A stretch of 64,000 nucleotides of DNA from positions 13,298,671 through 13,362,670 of the forward strand of contig CM036775.1 in the NCBI GenBank assembly GCA_020796225.1, read 5' to 3'. Under the pieces are notes generated by a model. The model had not been told where the DNA came from. It was given only the letters and a program-made list of their open reading frames with translations, and did no database searches. Positions 31,982 through 43,399 of the stretch are shown here, one piece after another. The position numbers were made by a program, and so were the translations under genes. Every line of letters starts with the position of its first letter. Position 1 is the stretch's first letter. This stretch comes from Arion vulgaris. Its lineage: Eukaryota > Mollusca > Gastropoda > Stylommatophora > Arionidae.

Positions 31982-33850
31982 GTATTTTTCCTGGAAGCCG
32001 TAGGTCTTAAGAATCTCACAGAGAGTAGAACGATGAAGACTATCAAACTCTTTCTGAAAGTCTATAAAATTTATCACTAGTGGTGACTGGAATTCAATTG
32101 ATTCTTATATAATGGATCTCAGCGTGAAGATATAATCGGTACAAGAACGATGTGGACGAAAGACAACTTGTTCTTCTCTTAGTCTTGCGTCGACTCATTT
32201 TCAGCCTCTCCATCAAAATACTGCAGAATAGCTTCCCAGGTGTTGATAGCAGAGTTATTCCGCGCCAGTTGTTGCAATTTGACAAATCGCATTTTTTGGG
32301 ATCTTGAATATCACTCCGTCTTTCCAATCTTTTGGAGGAGTCTCATTCTGCCAAACATCGTTCATTAAGGTACGTAGGAATCCCATTGATTCCTCGTCAG
32401 TTGCTTTTAGCATATCTTCTGAAATATCGTCGCTACCGCTGGCTTTGTTGTTTTTCAGTTTCTTGATGGCTTGTTTAATTTCTTCCATTGAGAAGTCGTC
32501 AAGGGTGCATTTAATGATGTCATTTGTATTTCTGTTTCAAAAATTGCAAGTATCGCTGGGTTGGGTCTATTTTCTTCTTCTTCTTCCTTTGCGTTCGTTC
32601 TTTACGACCAATTTTAATCACTTTTGTGATATGTTTGATCTTGCCAAGAACGTGTATACGTTGCACATTGGTTTGGTAGGCCTCTAAACATATAGACTTC
32701 TACATGTTTAGGACACGTGCATCCGATTTCAGCCAAACATCCTTAGTCGCCTCTTACGACATGCGTGGTAGGTAACAGTGGTTCTATTCTTTACATCCCA
32801 AATTTGGGCCCGGTAACCACTCGGGCGAGGGGTCTATTTAATACCTATTTAAAATGTTCAGCCTATCTTTTCTATTGTGCTTGTTGTGATGGTATGAATT
32901 CGTTGTTTTTCCCTTTCACGGGACAGCTTGCCGTCGGAGGATGATTCGTTAGCTGTTTCATAATATGAAAGAGTGTTTTACTGTTCCCAGTTTTGGAAGC
33001 TGTTTCTGCCTCTAGAGATAACTTCTGATGTAATCACGTTTATCTTTTGCGAGCATTTGTTCAATATCTTTGTCCAGTTGTCTATATTCAAGACTGTTGG
33101 TTCTGTTTTGAGTCGATAGCATTCTTAGTTTAACTTCTTTTCTTTCTTGGATTTTTGCCATGTTTCTTCACTTAACCAATTCTTTCTTTCCTTTTTTTAT
33201 ATATCCTGCTGTTTCTGCTGCTGCAGATTTAATAGTGTTCTTAAAAAGTTCCAATGATTTTCTATGTTCTTCTCGGCGTGTCCTGTTGTAGTGACGTTAT
33301 GTAAGTTGGTGAATCTATTATGAATATCGATATTGTAGGAACTTTGAATGTTTGGTAACAGTAGGCGTTTAGAATCTATTTTCTTGGTATTTTGCGATTT
33401 GTATAGTACTTTCAAGTTAGTTTTTATTTTGGCAATGCATAAGTTGTGGTCGCTGCCAATATCTGCCCCTCTGTATGCTCTTACGTCTAAGACGGACGTA
33501 CAAAATTTCGAGTTTATACAGAAGTGATCAATCTGGTTTTTTGTATGTTGGTCATGAGAATTCCAAGCTGTTTTATGAATGTCTTTATGTGGGAAAAAGG
33601 TACTAGCTATAGTCATATTAATCAGTTCGCATAATTCCAGTTATCTTTCACTATTTTGTCTCATGGTGCCATGCCATGTTCTGCAATGAACCTTTCTATG
33701 CCTTTGTTGTCATTGCCGATTTTAGCATTAAAGTCGTCCATAGTCACAATGAAATCATGCCTAGGTGTTTTGTTTAGAACGTCTAGCAGTGAAGCGTAAA
33801 ATCTGTCCTTCTGGTCATCTGTGCTGTTGTTCGTTGGAGCGTAACATTGT
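31982..33850 (-). pseudogene. LINE-A, 5' half (endonuclease and RT N-terminal)
   Basis: Minus strand, upstream to downstream: APTNNSTDDQKDRFYA-like endonuclease sequence near 33830-33740, DFNAKIG-type block, HDQHTKNQIDHFCINSKFC and VLDVRAYRGADIGSDHNL (33616-33450, with catalytic SDH), a linker, then RT: KLKNNKASGSDDISEDML (32450), WQNETPPKDWKDGVIF, DLSNCNNWRGITLLSTPGKL (32290), PHRSCTD and FIDFQK-like blocks down to 31990. Endonuclease followed by RT is the normal LINE order. A SINE-like core lies inside at 32720-32835. The element continues at 22136 past the Penelope array. Confidence 0.8.
32700..32835 (+). mobile_element. SINE-like core block inside LINE-A, copy 2
   Basis: CCTTAGTCGCCTCTTACGAC, GGTAACAGTGGTTCTATTC and GGTAACCACTCGGGCGAG closely match 48085-48175. 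The LINE frame is interrupted here, consistent with insertion. Exact ends are not clear. Confidence 0.5.
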
Positions 33851-34021
33851 ACTCACTTAGTCTCTTATATTTTCTCCATGATGATGATGATGATGATGTG
33901 TACACGTTAAACAGGGAGAGCATCATACAACTTTTCACTTGATTACCGTAATGTATGTCTCTAAGTATAGTCCTTGTTTCTACATAGACTGTATAGCAGG
34001 GCTGTCTAACGTTTTTATATA

Positions 34022-34299
34022 AAAAAAAGTAAAGGAACCCTTTCATACCTCGTGCTATATAGGTCAATACAGTGTTAGGCCTGTATTTTTCATTGACCGT
34101 CGGCCCACGATGGGTGATGTGGTCAGCATCACGCCGGCCGCCTTTACTTTCCCAGAGCATGTCTGGTACCCAGTTGAGGCTGGGTCGACCGAGAGCCGTC
34201 GCGGTCGGGAAAATTCCACGCGCATTGCGGGAGCTGAACCCAGACCACCAGCCTTGAGAAGCGAGTTCACTAATAACTACGCTACAGCGGCTCTCAACC
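34022..34299 (-). mobile_element. SINE family A, reverse, inserted in the hAT terminus
   Basis: About 278 bp with GTAGCGTAGTTATTAGTGAA (A box region) and GGGTTCAGCTCCCGCAATG (B box) on the minus strand, very like 6293-6552. TTTTTATATA flanks it at 34012-34021 and 34300-34309. It lies only 15-25 bp inside the hAT left terminus, so it is younger than the hAT element. Confidence 0.85.
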
Positions 34300-34365
34300 T
34301 TTTTATATATTGATGCACATTTATCTGATGTTTATGTAGTAGCAGGGCGCCATGTGACGATTTTA

Positions 34366-34590
34366 ATACTACTACTACTACTACCACTACTACCACTACT
34401 ACCACTACTACTACTACTACCACCACTACCACTACTACTACTACCATACCACCACTACCACCACTCACTACTACCACTACTAATACTACTACCACTACTA
34501 CTACCACTACTACTACTACCACTACTACTACTACCACTACTACTACTACCACTACTTCTACTACTACTACTGCTACTAATACTAATTAAA
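34366..34590 (+). repeat. Trinucleotide tract (TAC/CAC)n
   Basis: About 225 bases of TAC and CAC triplets with few interruptions, inside the hAT-type element. Poly-Val, poly-Leu and poly-Ser frames are artefacts. Confidence 0.95.
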
Positions 34591-34879
34591 ATAATTATAA
34601 TAATAATAGGAATATTAATTTGATTGAGGTGCCGACGCTTCTCCAGTGAAAAGTAAATGGTCGTGTTAGGGGACAGTAGTATGGTTACAAAATAAAACAA
34701 GATTGAAAAAAAAGGATGATCGGATTATGGGGCCTGATACAAATAAAAATGCAGATAATTATGTGCGTCTTGACATATGATTAGATCTAAAGCCGGCATT
34801 GTAAAATAGGTCACCATGAAAATACGACGCGTGCACCTTGGCACCTGCGGGCCCCACGTTAGACAGCGCTGCTGTATAG

Positions 34880-35415
34880 TATGTTTCTTGGTTATCTTAT
34901 GAATGTACTTTGAATCTGTGATGTGTAACTTTACTGATGCACATCTTAAACGTTGCTGTTTTGTGTATTGCTGAGTTCTGTTTGCTTATGTCTAGCACAT
35001 TTTGTTACAACATTCATACCATGATTCTTGTGTAAACAAATAAACAGATACAATTAACAAAGTTGAAGACAGTGTTGGAAATAAAGACAAATAAAGTATT
35101 TCATCTAAATGGTTTTTTAAATTATTGTTGTGTTTTCTTTCTGTTCGTCTGAGATAAATTTAGACGTAGTCATGGGCCTAATATAGAGTCTATGTTTAAT
35201 TCGTGAAGACTTGCTTTCCTTATTACCATTCTCCGCGTCATTCAGGCGAGCCTTACTTCGACTTCAGAGTTACTCGTAATTTATATCCATAAGTCAAGGA
35301 TCAAGAATTTGAACATATAAGAAGACATAAAGGATTAGAAAAGAACAATATAGAAGGAGTTATCCCATGAAGAGAAGAACATGAAGAACACGGAGAAGAT
35401 GAACTCAGGATGTGA
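34880..35415 (+). other. Repeat block shared with 45480-46035; LINE C-terminal remnant at 35270-35415
   Basis: TACTTTGAATCTGTGATGTG through AACAAATAAACAGATACAAT matches 45490-45640 closely. The end (GAAGAACACGGAGAAGATGA, CAGGATGTGACTGATCA) resembles the RRRWIQDVTD tail of LINEs at 45190-45480 and 53440-53700, read on the plus strand. Confidence 0.55.
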
Positions 35416-35419
35416 CTGA

Positions 35420-35734
35420 TCATTTAAGAATGACGGCATCTGGTCTATGAGAGAATAACAAGTTGATTCCACAGACGTAACAAGTTGAACCCTTCTTTGA
35501 GTGTCTTCTGTCACTTCTCCCTAATCCTCTCTTCTGTCTATTTATCATCCGCCAGTGACAGTTCCTGACAAAATGTCCCGGCTTTCTACACCAATGACAA
35601 TAAAATTCACGACAGTGGTAGGAAAAATGTCCCAACATACCACAAGAAAAACATTTCACTTCCCGAACATGAACATAATCAGTTAACTCATCTATACCCT
35701 CGTCAGTTATTTTAATCTTATCTGACTCTCTCAT
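35420..35734 (-). CDS. Retroelement gag/ORF1-like protein with two CCHC zinc knuckles
   Basis: This 104-codon minus-strand ORF holds two adjacent CCHC knuckles: CFSCGMLGHFSYHC and CHWCRKPGHFVRNC, both exact C-X2-C-X4-H-X4-C, three residues apart, followed by a basic RQKRGLGRSDRR stretch. A third Cys pair, CYVC, follows. Tandem knuckles before a basic tail are typical of nucleic-acid-binding gag or LINE ORF1 proteins. Upstream on the same strand the frame is broken by stops, so this is probably the surviving C-terminal part of a longer ORF. No RT lies immediately downstream in the same frame. Confidence 0.65.
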   Translation of the reverse strand: MRESDKIKITDEGIDELTDYVHVREVKCFSCGMLGHFSYHCREFYCHWCRKPGHFVRNCHWRMINRQKRGLGRSDRRHSKKGSTCYVCGINLLFSHRPDAVILK

Positions 35735-36575
35735 CTAATCCATTGTCCTGCTGACCTCCCTCCTCAGTAATTTCAGTTTTCAACTCCTCCTTTCTACTGT
35801 TGTATTCAAATTTTGATTTCCAGTAACCAAGTTTTCCACATCATTATTCCCTATATAGTGTTTACTGGATGAACAAACCTGTTTCATGTCTTCTTTGAGA
35901 AATTCGAATCTGCAGCAGACTAACAATTAAAAGACTTCTTGAACGTCTGTTCTGTTGTACAAAGCTGCACGTTCGCTACAAATTCTCTGTTAAAATCAGA
36001 TTGGTATATCCCTTTTTCTTCGTCAATTTTCTCATTCTACCGCACACATTTATTGTACATTTTACACAGTTCAAAATAAAATCACAATCGAAGGTTATTT
36101 TTAAGAAAAAAAATTTGAGGGCGACATTTCGAAGACTTGCATCATACTGAGAAAATATACCACACGGAATTGTGTGTATGTGTGGGTGTTTATATGAGGG
36201 GTGTATGAGTTCGTGCGTGCGTGTGATCTTTAGTGGTCTTGGTTTGATTTGTCTAAATTGATGTTATGCTGACTAACTGGCCTGTTGATGGTAATCTTGT
36301 GACTTTTCTGTAATCATGTCAGAGGATGTGTCCTGTGCCGTCTAGGTGGCGTCTTGTGGAGGTCCGTGTGGATCTGGTGCATTTGACTGCTTATTTAGAG
36401 TTCTGAAATGGATTGTGTTCTCTGAGTGGATGACTGACTAGTCTCTTGAGTCAGATCTAGTCTGGGTGTAACCTTTATCTTCTTTTTCTTCTTCGAACGC
36501 TCAATATCGACCACTTGTTAAATCATTCTTTGTGACTTGTATGTGATCTCAGCCTACGAGCGATTGTACGTTGTC
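35735..36575. other. No gene recognised
   Basis: The first 200 bases may be the upstream part of the zinc-knuckle ORF with stops. The remainder is AT-rich, with GT-rich simple sequence near 36170-36220. From about 36480 it matches the inverse of 47700-47780. Confidence 0.4.
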
Positions 36576-36579
36576 CCAG

Positions 36580-37950
36580 TTTTGCATATACAAGTAGATC
36601 AACACATCCGATTTCTGCGACGATTTTTATTTACTAGAGTAGTATTCCTAGGACCCTACCTCAACCGCCTCTAACGACATGTCTTGCAGATCGTCGCAGT
36701 GTTACTATTCTTTGCTCCATTTGTAGGCCCCGGCAACACACGGGCATGTCTGGGTCTAGTCCTAATAAGAACTGTCGATCTGGTAGATGTTGTTATTGGT
36801 ATGCTCCAGCTCATAAAGGTAAATTGACTTGATAGGACAGAGCTCCTGGAATGTTTGATGAGATACTCTAAGATATGTGACTTCAATGAAAAACAGATCA
36901 ACATGAGTATTATAGAAGCTTCTCTAGCGTCCAAGAAAACATTGTAAGTCTTCTCTGTATACAATGTCACAGAGTGATCTTTGGAAACTAATTTACTGCA
37001 GTGGGTAAATTATATAAGTAACTCTCTCTCTCTCTCTTACACACACACAAACACACCAACACATACACACATATACATACACATACACTATCACATGCTT
37101 TCATACTCGTACAATAATTCACTCACAATTGTACAATTGATCATGTTCTCACACACTATCTTAATCCCACAGTCACTCTGACTCGCAGAAACACTCCAAT
37201 TCGTACCGGCATTGGCACTCTTATAGTCACTCACACTGTCGAAGTCATTAACACTCTCACAGTCACTCACACTCGCACAGTCACTCACACTCGCACAGCC
37301 ACTCGCAGTCACTCACACTCGAACAATAAATCGTGTTTCCAAAATCACCACACTGCACAGCCACTCACTCACGCACACTTACTCTCGCAGACACTTACTT
37401 ACACTCACACGCGTATAATAACTTACTCTCCCACAATCACTGACTCTTGTACAATCCCTCACTCTCCTACAATCACCCACTTGCACAATCCTCACTCTCC
37501 TGTAGTAACTCACTCTTGCACAATCACGCATTTATACGCAATTAGGGTAAGTGTTAGGCTTACGATATTGTTAAACAAAACATGCCTACGAGTACAGTAT
37601 CTATTCTCTGTTTTAACTTTCAGCGTCAAGTCGAGAAAGGAAACACCTGGAGAGAGGCGGAAATCACACAGAGTGATATTCAAGTTTGCTAATTTCGTCA
37701 TTTGATAAGTCAAGACATCATATACACATTCACAAATGTTGGGACACATCTATCTCTCTCTTTTTCTATATATAAATAAGCTTAATGAAATTGTGTGTAT
37801 GTCTGTTGTCTTTAACTGACTGTGATATTTGAACATCCTAATGGACCTGAAATTTGGCAAGAGGGTAATTTTCATAAATAGGAAGATATAAAAATTATAA
37901 TGCTGACAATCAGTTAGTCTAAATCCCTGTTTCAACGTGGGGCCCATTAC
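36580..37950 (-). other. Repeat mosaic block, copy III, inverted relative to copy I
   Basis: Matches 7870-9350 in reverse order and complement, including a SINE-like core (36640-36770), the TTTCTTGGACGCTAGAG-type segment and the ACTCACA repeat. Segment 37510-37950 corresponds to 7870-8290. No conserved ORF. Confidence 0.65.
37030..37510 (-). repeat. Low-complexity ACTCACACTCGCACAGTC repeat
   Basis: Inverse counterpart of 8290-8760, units near 18 bp, many variants, preceded by CTCTCTCT and ACACACAC tracts. Confidence 0.85.
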
Positions 37951-38002
37951 CCACAGGGTGGCATTTTCATTGGTTCAGGGAAGGGGGTGGGGAGGTCAAT
38001 GG

Positions 38003-38145
38003 ACTCGCTTAGAGTTTAACTAATGTTCATGATGTTGCATTACTGATATGTCGTTTAGAGTTTAACTAATGTTCATGATGTTGCATTACTGATATGTCGT
38101 TTAGAGTTTAACTAATGTTCATGATGTTGCATTACTGATATGTCG
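38003..38145 (+). repeat. Three near-identical ~47-bp units
   Basis: GTTTAGAGTTTAACTAATG with TTCATGATGTTGCATTACTG occurs three times without visible change, indicating recent expansion. Confidence 0.9.
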
Positions 38146-38379
38146 GCTTTTGGATATCTTGACATAAACGAATGTTGCTTCACAATCACGATACTGAAGT
38201 TTACAAATCTACAGGAAACCAAAAGTACTTATATCTAGGTACATTTCTACCTCCTTTTAACAAAGATTTGTAATTGGAAAAGCATGTGATATTATTGCGT
38301 TAAAATTGAGTCATTAAAAAAACGGTAATATGTCTGACATTTCCCAACCTTGTCATGAAAACCAAAATGAATTTATAGA

Positions 38380-39260
38380 TTGCAATCTTGAGTATTGCTA
38401 GATCAAATGTTGCCACAGGCAATATGTATGTTCTCAGAAGTCTTACTTTTGTTTCTTTGTCTGTTTCGTGTCAAAGTTTCTTTGTGTTCACCACCCTCTG
38501 GAAAACCATGGCTAATCTTCTTCTAACTTCTTTCGTACAATCTTCATTGTTGATATGTATAGAGCCAAGATATTCCAAATATGTGACGTTCTCAATGTTT
38601 TAATTATTGATGGTAATTTTGAGTTGAGATTTTGCTTTGCTCGGTGGACATAATTTTAATTTTCTTTATATTCGGAAAACAAGTTATGATCTTCGCTGTG
38701 CTTCTTGACAGACCGAACTAGATGTTCCAAACAGGTGGTACTATTTGAGAGTAGTACTGTGTCGTCTGTGTACCTTAATTCTGGAATTAAATTTCCACCG
38801 ATTGTAAATGGATCAAAACATTTGCAATTTTCGTCATTCTTAACATTTCGCATTATATGTTCTGCACAGATGTTGAATAAATATGGTGAGAGTATGCATC
38901 CTTGTCTTACTTCATTTGAACATCGAACCATTCTATGTTTCTCAACTATTCTGACTGCTGTTGTTTTCGTAATGAAGTGTCGTTATTAGTTGTATCAAAT
39001 GTGATGGGAACCCCATGTCTTTCATATTGTTCCATAATGTCTGAGGTTGCACATAGTCGAACGCTTTGGTGTAATCTACGAAACAAGTATGGAGACCCAC
39101 ATTATATTCTCTACATTTTTTAATGATGTTTCTCGTATTGAAAAATTGGTGTCTGGTGTCTCTACCATGTCTGAAACCTGCCTGAATCTCATGGATTTCG
39201 TGTTCCTGCTATCTTTGGTTACGTAGTTTAGTTTGATCTTTGTATGCTAATTTCGTTTTG
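38380..39260 (-). pseudogene. LINE RT palm fragment inserted in copy III
   Basis: On the minus strand 38931-38656 reads EVRQGCILSPYLFNICAEHI, FTIGGNLIPELRYTDDTVLL and HLVRSVKKHSEDHNL: the GxRQGCxLSPxLFN block and the catalytic site, here YTDD instead of the usual YADD. Upstream pieces (39260-38940) include blocks before the palm, and downstream (38640-38400) the KTKxM-type region. Frames are broken. Copy I lacks this insertion between the flanking blocks. Confidence 0.75.
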
Positions 39261-39289
39261 AAGTTTCCATTTGTTGACGTGTCCGCACT

Positions 39290-40010
39290 AAAAAGTGAAT
39301 ATATAAAGACTACTGCATCTAATTAGATGAAACTTGTAGAATATGTTCACACATGGATTAGCGTCATTTATCTATGCAGTAGACCCGTGTTCGATTCACA
39401 GTAAGGCTAAGACATTTTAAAAATAAACCCATCTGGTCACTATTCGATACGTTTAATAATAGTCCTACGCAAGCAACGATGACAACATCCTCAGACGTGT
39501 GCTGCTGCAACTCTGGTGTGTGAAGGTGGCTATAGAGTCTAGTCCTTGAACACAATCCTCTACCTCAGGTGGGGCATACATGATCAAGGTTAGAAATGTG
39601 GGTGTTGTGTGTTCTGTCTTATAAGAGAGAGAAGATGGAGATATGTTGGGCATACTCTGAGAGGAAATGTCTATCAACCATACTAGCATCAACTGTTATA
39701 TAAAAAAAGAAGATGGAGATATGTTGGGCATACTCTGAAAGGAAATGTCTAGCCAAACCCTAGTAACAACTATTATAAGAAAGAGAAGATGGATATATGT
39801 TGGGCATGCTCTGAGAGGAAATGTCTGGTCAACCACTAGTAACTAACTATTATAAGAAAGAGAAGATGGAGATATGTTGGGCATACTCTGAGAGAAAATG
39901 TCTGATCAACCACTAGTAAACAAATGTTATAAGAAAGAGAAGATGGAGATATGTTGGGCATACTTTAAGAGGATCACTGATCAATAAATCAAAAAAGCAA
40001 GCATTGATAA
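39290..40010 (-). repeat. Mosaic block with ~78-bp tandem units (about 5)
   Basis: AGAAGATGGAGATATGTTGG followed by GCATACTCTGAGAGGAAATG recurs near 39629, 39707, 39787, 39865 and 39940. The flanking 39290-39560 matches the inverse of 7560-7740. Copy I has only two units. Confidence 0.8.
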
Positions 40011-40189
40011 AGAAGTGTTATAGGGCGCCCCCTTCTCGTGGGGAAGATGTTGTTAGGTTGTTGTTATTGTTATTGTTGTTGTTGTTCCTCGACGATTGTT
40101 TATTTATTGATGATATGCTTTATGATGTTCATGATTATTCTATTATTCTGTAGCTGTACAATAGAATTAGTTTCCTGATGTTATCATGG

Positions 40190-41070
40190 CTTGAGAGTCC
40201 GTTTCCCATTAGTTTGGATAGTACAATTCTTTGTTAAGTCACTGGTCCATTGTTGATTGATCCATTCTTTCCTATTAGTTTGGATAGTACAATTCTTTGT
40301 TAAGTCCCTGGTCCATTGTTGATTGATTCATTCTTTCCTATTAGTTTGGATAGTACAATTCTTTGTTAAGTCACTGGTCCATTGTTGATTGATTCATTCT
40401 TTCCTATTAGTTTGGATAGTACAATTCTTTGTTAAGTCACTGGTCCATTGTTGATTGATCCATTCTTTCCTATTAGTTTGGATAGTACAATTCTTTGTTA
40501 AGTCACTGGTCCATTGTTGATTGATTCATTCTTTCCTATTAGTTTGGATAGTACAATTCTTTGTTAAGTCACTGGTCCATTGTTGATTGATTCATTCCTT
40601 CCTATTAGTTTGGATAGTACAATTCTTTGTTAAGTCACTGGTCCATTGTTGATTGATCCATTCTTTCCTATTAGTTTGGATAGTACAATTCTTTGTTAAG
40701 TCACTGGTCCATTGTTGATTGATTCATTCTTTCCTATTAGTTTGGATAGTACAATTCTTTGTTAAGTCACTGGTCCATTGTTGATTGATTCATTCTTTCC
40801 TATTAGTTTGGATAGTACAATTCTTTGTTAAGTCACTGGTCCATTGTTGATTGATTCATTCTTTCCTATTAGTTTGGATAGTACAATTCTTTGTTAAGTC
40901 ACTGGTCCATTGTTGATTGATTCATTCTTTCCTATTAGTTTGGATAGTACAATTCTTTGTTAAGTCACTGGTCCATTGTCGATTGATTCATTCTTTCCTA
41001 TTAGTTTGGATAGTGCAATTCTTTGTTAAGTCACTGGTCCATTGTCGATTGATTCATTCCTTCCTATATT
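40190..41070 (+). repeat. Minisatellite 66-bp unit, about 13 copies, very uniform
   Basis: CCTATTAGTTTGGATAGTAC, AATTCTTTGTTAAGTCACTG and GTCCATTGTTGATTGATTCA make up each unit. Differences are single bases (ATTC/ATCC, TCTTT/TCCTT, GTTG/GTCG, ACAA/GCAA). 66 is a multiple of three, so a 22-residue repeat stays open, but start and end are arbitrary and I do not call a protein. Confidence 0.95.
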
Positions 41071-41339
41071 TATATTGTTACGATGATGGTGCAAACAGAC
41101 ATTTATTGACCAACATAGGACTTTAAGTAAACACAATCTCGTGTTAATCTTTCCATAATACATTTATTAATTTCAGGTTGGTGACACAAGTATGGAGTAC
41201 ACCAAGAACACGTCCATTCGGTCCAAAAATGCATATCGTCTCCTGTGTTTACTAATTCGTTACTAACGCGTTACTATTTTACTACACAAAAACGTCGTGT
41301 TTTGTAGTTATGTGTTGCACTTCTGCATAGAGAGTACAA

Positions 41340-42500
41340 CACATAGTCTCAACTATTCAATCAATCAAGTGCCATGCCTGCCGGCGTAGGCGATCATAGT
41401 CTCTCCACAACTCTCTTTGCTTGGTGCATGTAATCAGTTCTGACGTCGATATTTTGTCGAACCATGATGGTTCGCACCCTTGTCGTACCATGATGGTACG
41501 CACCTTGTCGTACTCCTAACTGTATCGCCTGATAGATTCCAATCTTACTCTCTAGTCTAATGGCTGCGGTTTGTTGCAGACAAATTCTTGATCAGCAAGA
41601 TCTTTACATCAAATTTATACTTTCTAACATGCTGATTATTTCTCCATGTTTTACTTTATCGAAAAGCTTTTGCGTATCATAAACATAGGTATAAGTCCAA
41701 CTTCATTTCTATTGATCTTTCCATTATTGTTCTTATTGTGTATATTGCGTTGTTTGTTCCCCTGCGTTCAACAAAGCCAATTGTTCTTCCTTAACTTCTG
41801 GTCTTATTTTGTTTCGTACCCTTCTCAAATAATGCTGAAAGAGTTTTGTTACGTGACTCATGAGGCTGATTGTGCGTGTCTTCGCATTCTATCGTTCCTG
41901 CTTTCTTTGGTAGTGCTATAAAAATGGATTGTCGTAAATCTTTGGGTACATATCCAGTGTTGTAGATGTCATTGAATAATTTTGTTAAAACGTCTATGCC
42001 CAATTCACCTGTTGCTTCTATTTCTTCTGTTGTTATGTTGTCTGTCCTGGGGTTTTTCCTTTTCGTGTGTCTTATGGCATTGATAACTTCTGATGAAGTA
42101 TTTGGTCCTTCATGTTGTAATTGATGTTTATTTCTTGTCTGTTATCACTGTATAAGTCCTTAATGTACTCTGTCCATCTTTCTATTTCTTGTCTGTTTCC
42201 TCAGGATATCTCCTGCTTTGATTTTAAACATCCAGTAGTTGTACGTTTACGTCTGCCAAGTAAGTCGTCTACGTTTTCGTATATTGATTTGGGGTTTTCT
42301 TTTTTCTGTTTCGATCTGTTTGCATTTTCATTTAGCCATTCTTCTTTTGCTGTTTTACAATTTTGTCTTATCTCTTTATTGATTCGATCATATTCTACTT
42401 TATTATGTTTGTTTTTCCTTCTATTTTCCATTAATTCCAAAATGTCTTCCGTCATCCATTTCTTTTGATCCGTTGACATGTTGTGTGGTTAGTTCCTTTG
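41340..42500 (-). pseudogene. LINE fragment: endonuclease-RT linker, RT N-terminal and C-terminal tail
   Basis: Minus strand: KKWMTEDILELMENRRKNKH (42470-42400) and QNCKTAKEEWLNE are the linker after the endonuclease; LTKLFNDIYNTGYVPKDLRQ then SIFIALPKKAGTIECED (42000-41880) start the RT fingers; at 41490-41360 the sequence jumps to the C-terminal tail (CTKQRELWRDYDRLRRQA) ending at TTGATTGATTG. Most of the RT palm is deleted. The 3' end matches 17341-17540 and 20436-20540. Confidence 0.75.
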
Positions 42501-42539
42501 ACGTTTGTTGGATTGATTCTTTAAGCATCTGCCATTGTT

Positions 42540-43004
42540 CTTCTATTAAATAATTAATAATTAATCTCAACTATTAAATAATTTAATCCATTGTTCTTCT
42601 ATTAATAATTAAATAATTAATCTCAACTATTAAATAATCTAATAATACTACTCTAACTATCTACTAACTGTCCATTCCTCCTCTGCCATCTGGGGAACTA
42701 TGACAGAAGGCAAAGGGAATTCAATAAAGAAGAGACTCCTTAGGAAAGCCCTGAAACAAACTGTGATGTGAGATGCGATAAATATCAGACTAAGTTCCGA
42801 AGCAGATATTGAATGAGTCAAAGAAAGAGATGTAGGAGAATCTGATGTAAGTTCTATGTAACTCAGAAGTAGAGAGGATGTAAATAAAATATTTACGTTT
42901 AAATGTCGGACAGGAATATTCTGCATTATCAAAATACCTACTGTAGTGATACGATATTCTCTGTCTGGTTTGTTATGTAATGTGTTCGGATACCCATTGT
43001 AAAA

Positions 43005-43036
<32 letters not shown>

Positions 43037-43335
43037 AGGACCATCATCATTGCACTTTGGTGAGTAACCATGGTGCTCGATATTTTTCGTACACAGGAAG
43101 ATTTCAGCGGCACTGCACAAACTATAACTCCGGCGAGGATTTCCGATGTAAATTAGATAATGGTGAAAATCTTTCAAATGAATTATGTCCATGCAACGGC
43201 TTTCCAACCTGTTATTCTCGATTTTGAACTGGCAAGGATTATTTGACATGCTCATATTGTAGTCAACAGTCCAGTGTGGTAGGTAAAACGGAGGACAAAG
43301 AAAATCATGGATTGACAACATTAACATAATTTCAG
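42540..43335 (-). other. Mosaic block, inverse of 6780-7350 and 9766-9840
   Basis: The 42650-42700 segment matches the inverse of sequence next to the scaffold gap, and 42700-43330 matches the inverse of 6780-7340, including (TTGA)n at 43005-43036. ORFs in the two copies share residues (FIASHI, AFLRSLFF) only because the DNA is similar; both contain disruptions. Confidence 0.6.
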
Positions 43336-43399
43336 TGTCTGGTCTACGCACATTCGCTCGAACAGTTGGTAAGTGGTTAAAGTGTTTGAAGAGCCCAAG

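Larger units (their letters stand above)
33997..34871. mobile_element. hAT-type non-autonomous DNA transposon with perfect 8-bp TSD
   Basis: Termini are CAGGGCTGTCTAACG on the left and the inverse of CAGCGCTGTCTAACGT on the right. CTGTATAG flanks both ends (33989-33996 and 34872-34879), an exact 8-bp duplication as hAT transposition makes. The inner right end, CGGGCCCCACGTTAGACAGC, is typical of Charlie-like hAT ends. The interior holds a SINE (34022-34299) and a TAC-rich microsatellite; no transposase ORF. 875 bp including nested insertions. Confidence 0.85.

Noticed and set aside
34277..34623. Poly-Val, poly-Leu and poly-Ser ORFs
   Set aside because: Frames of a trinucleotide microsatellite.
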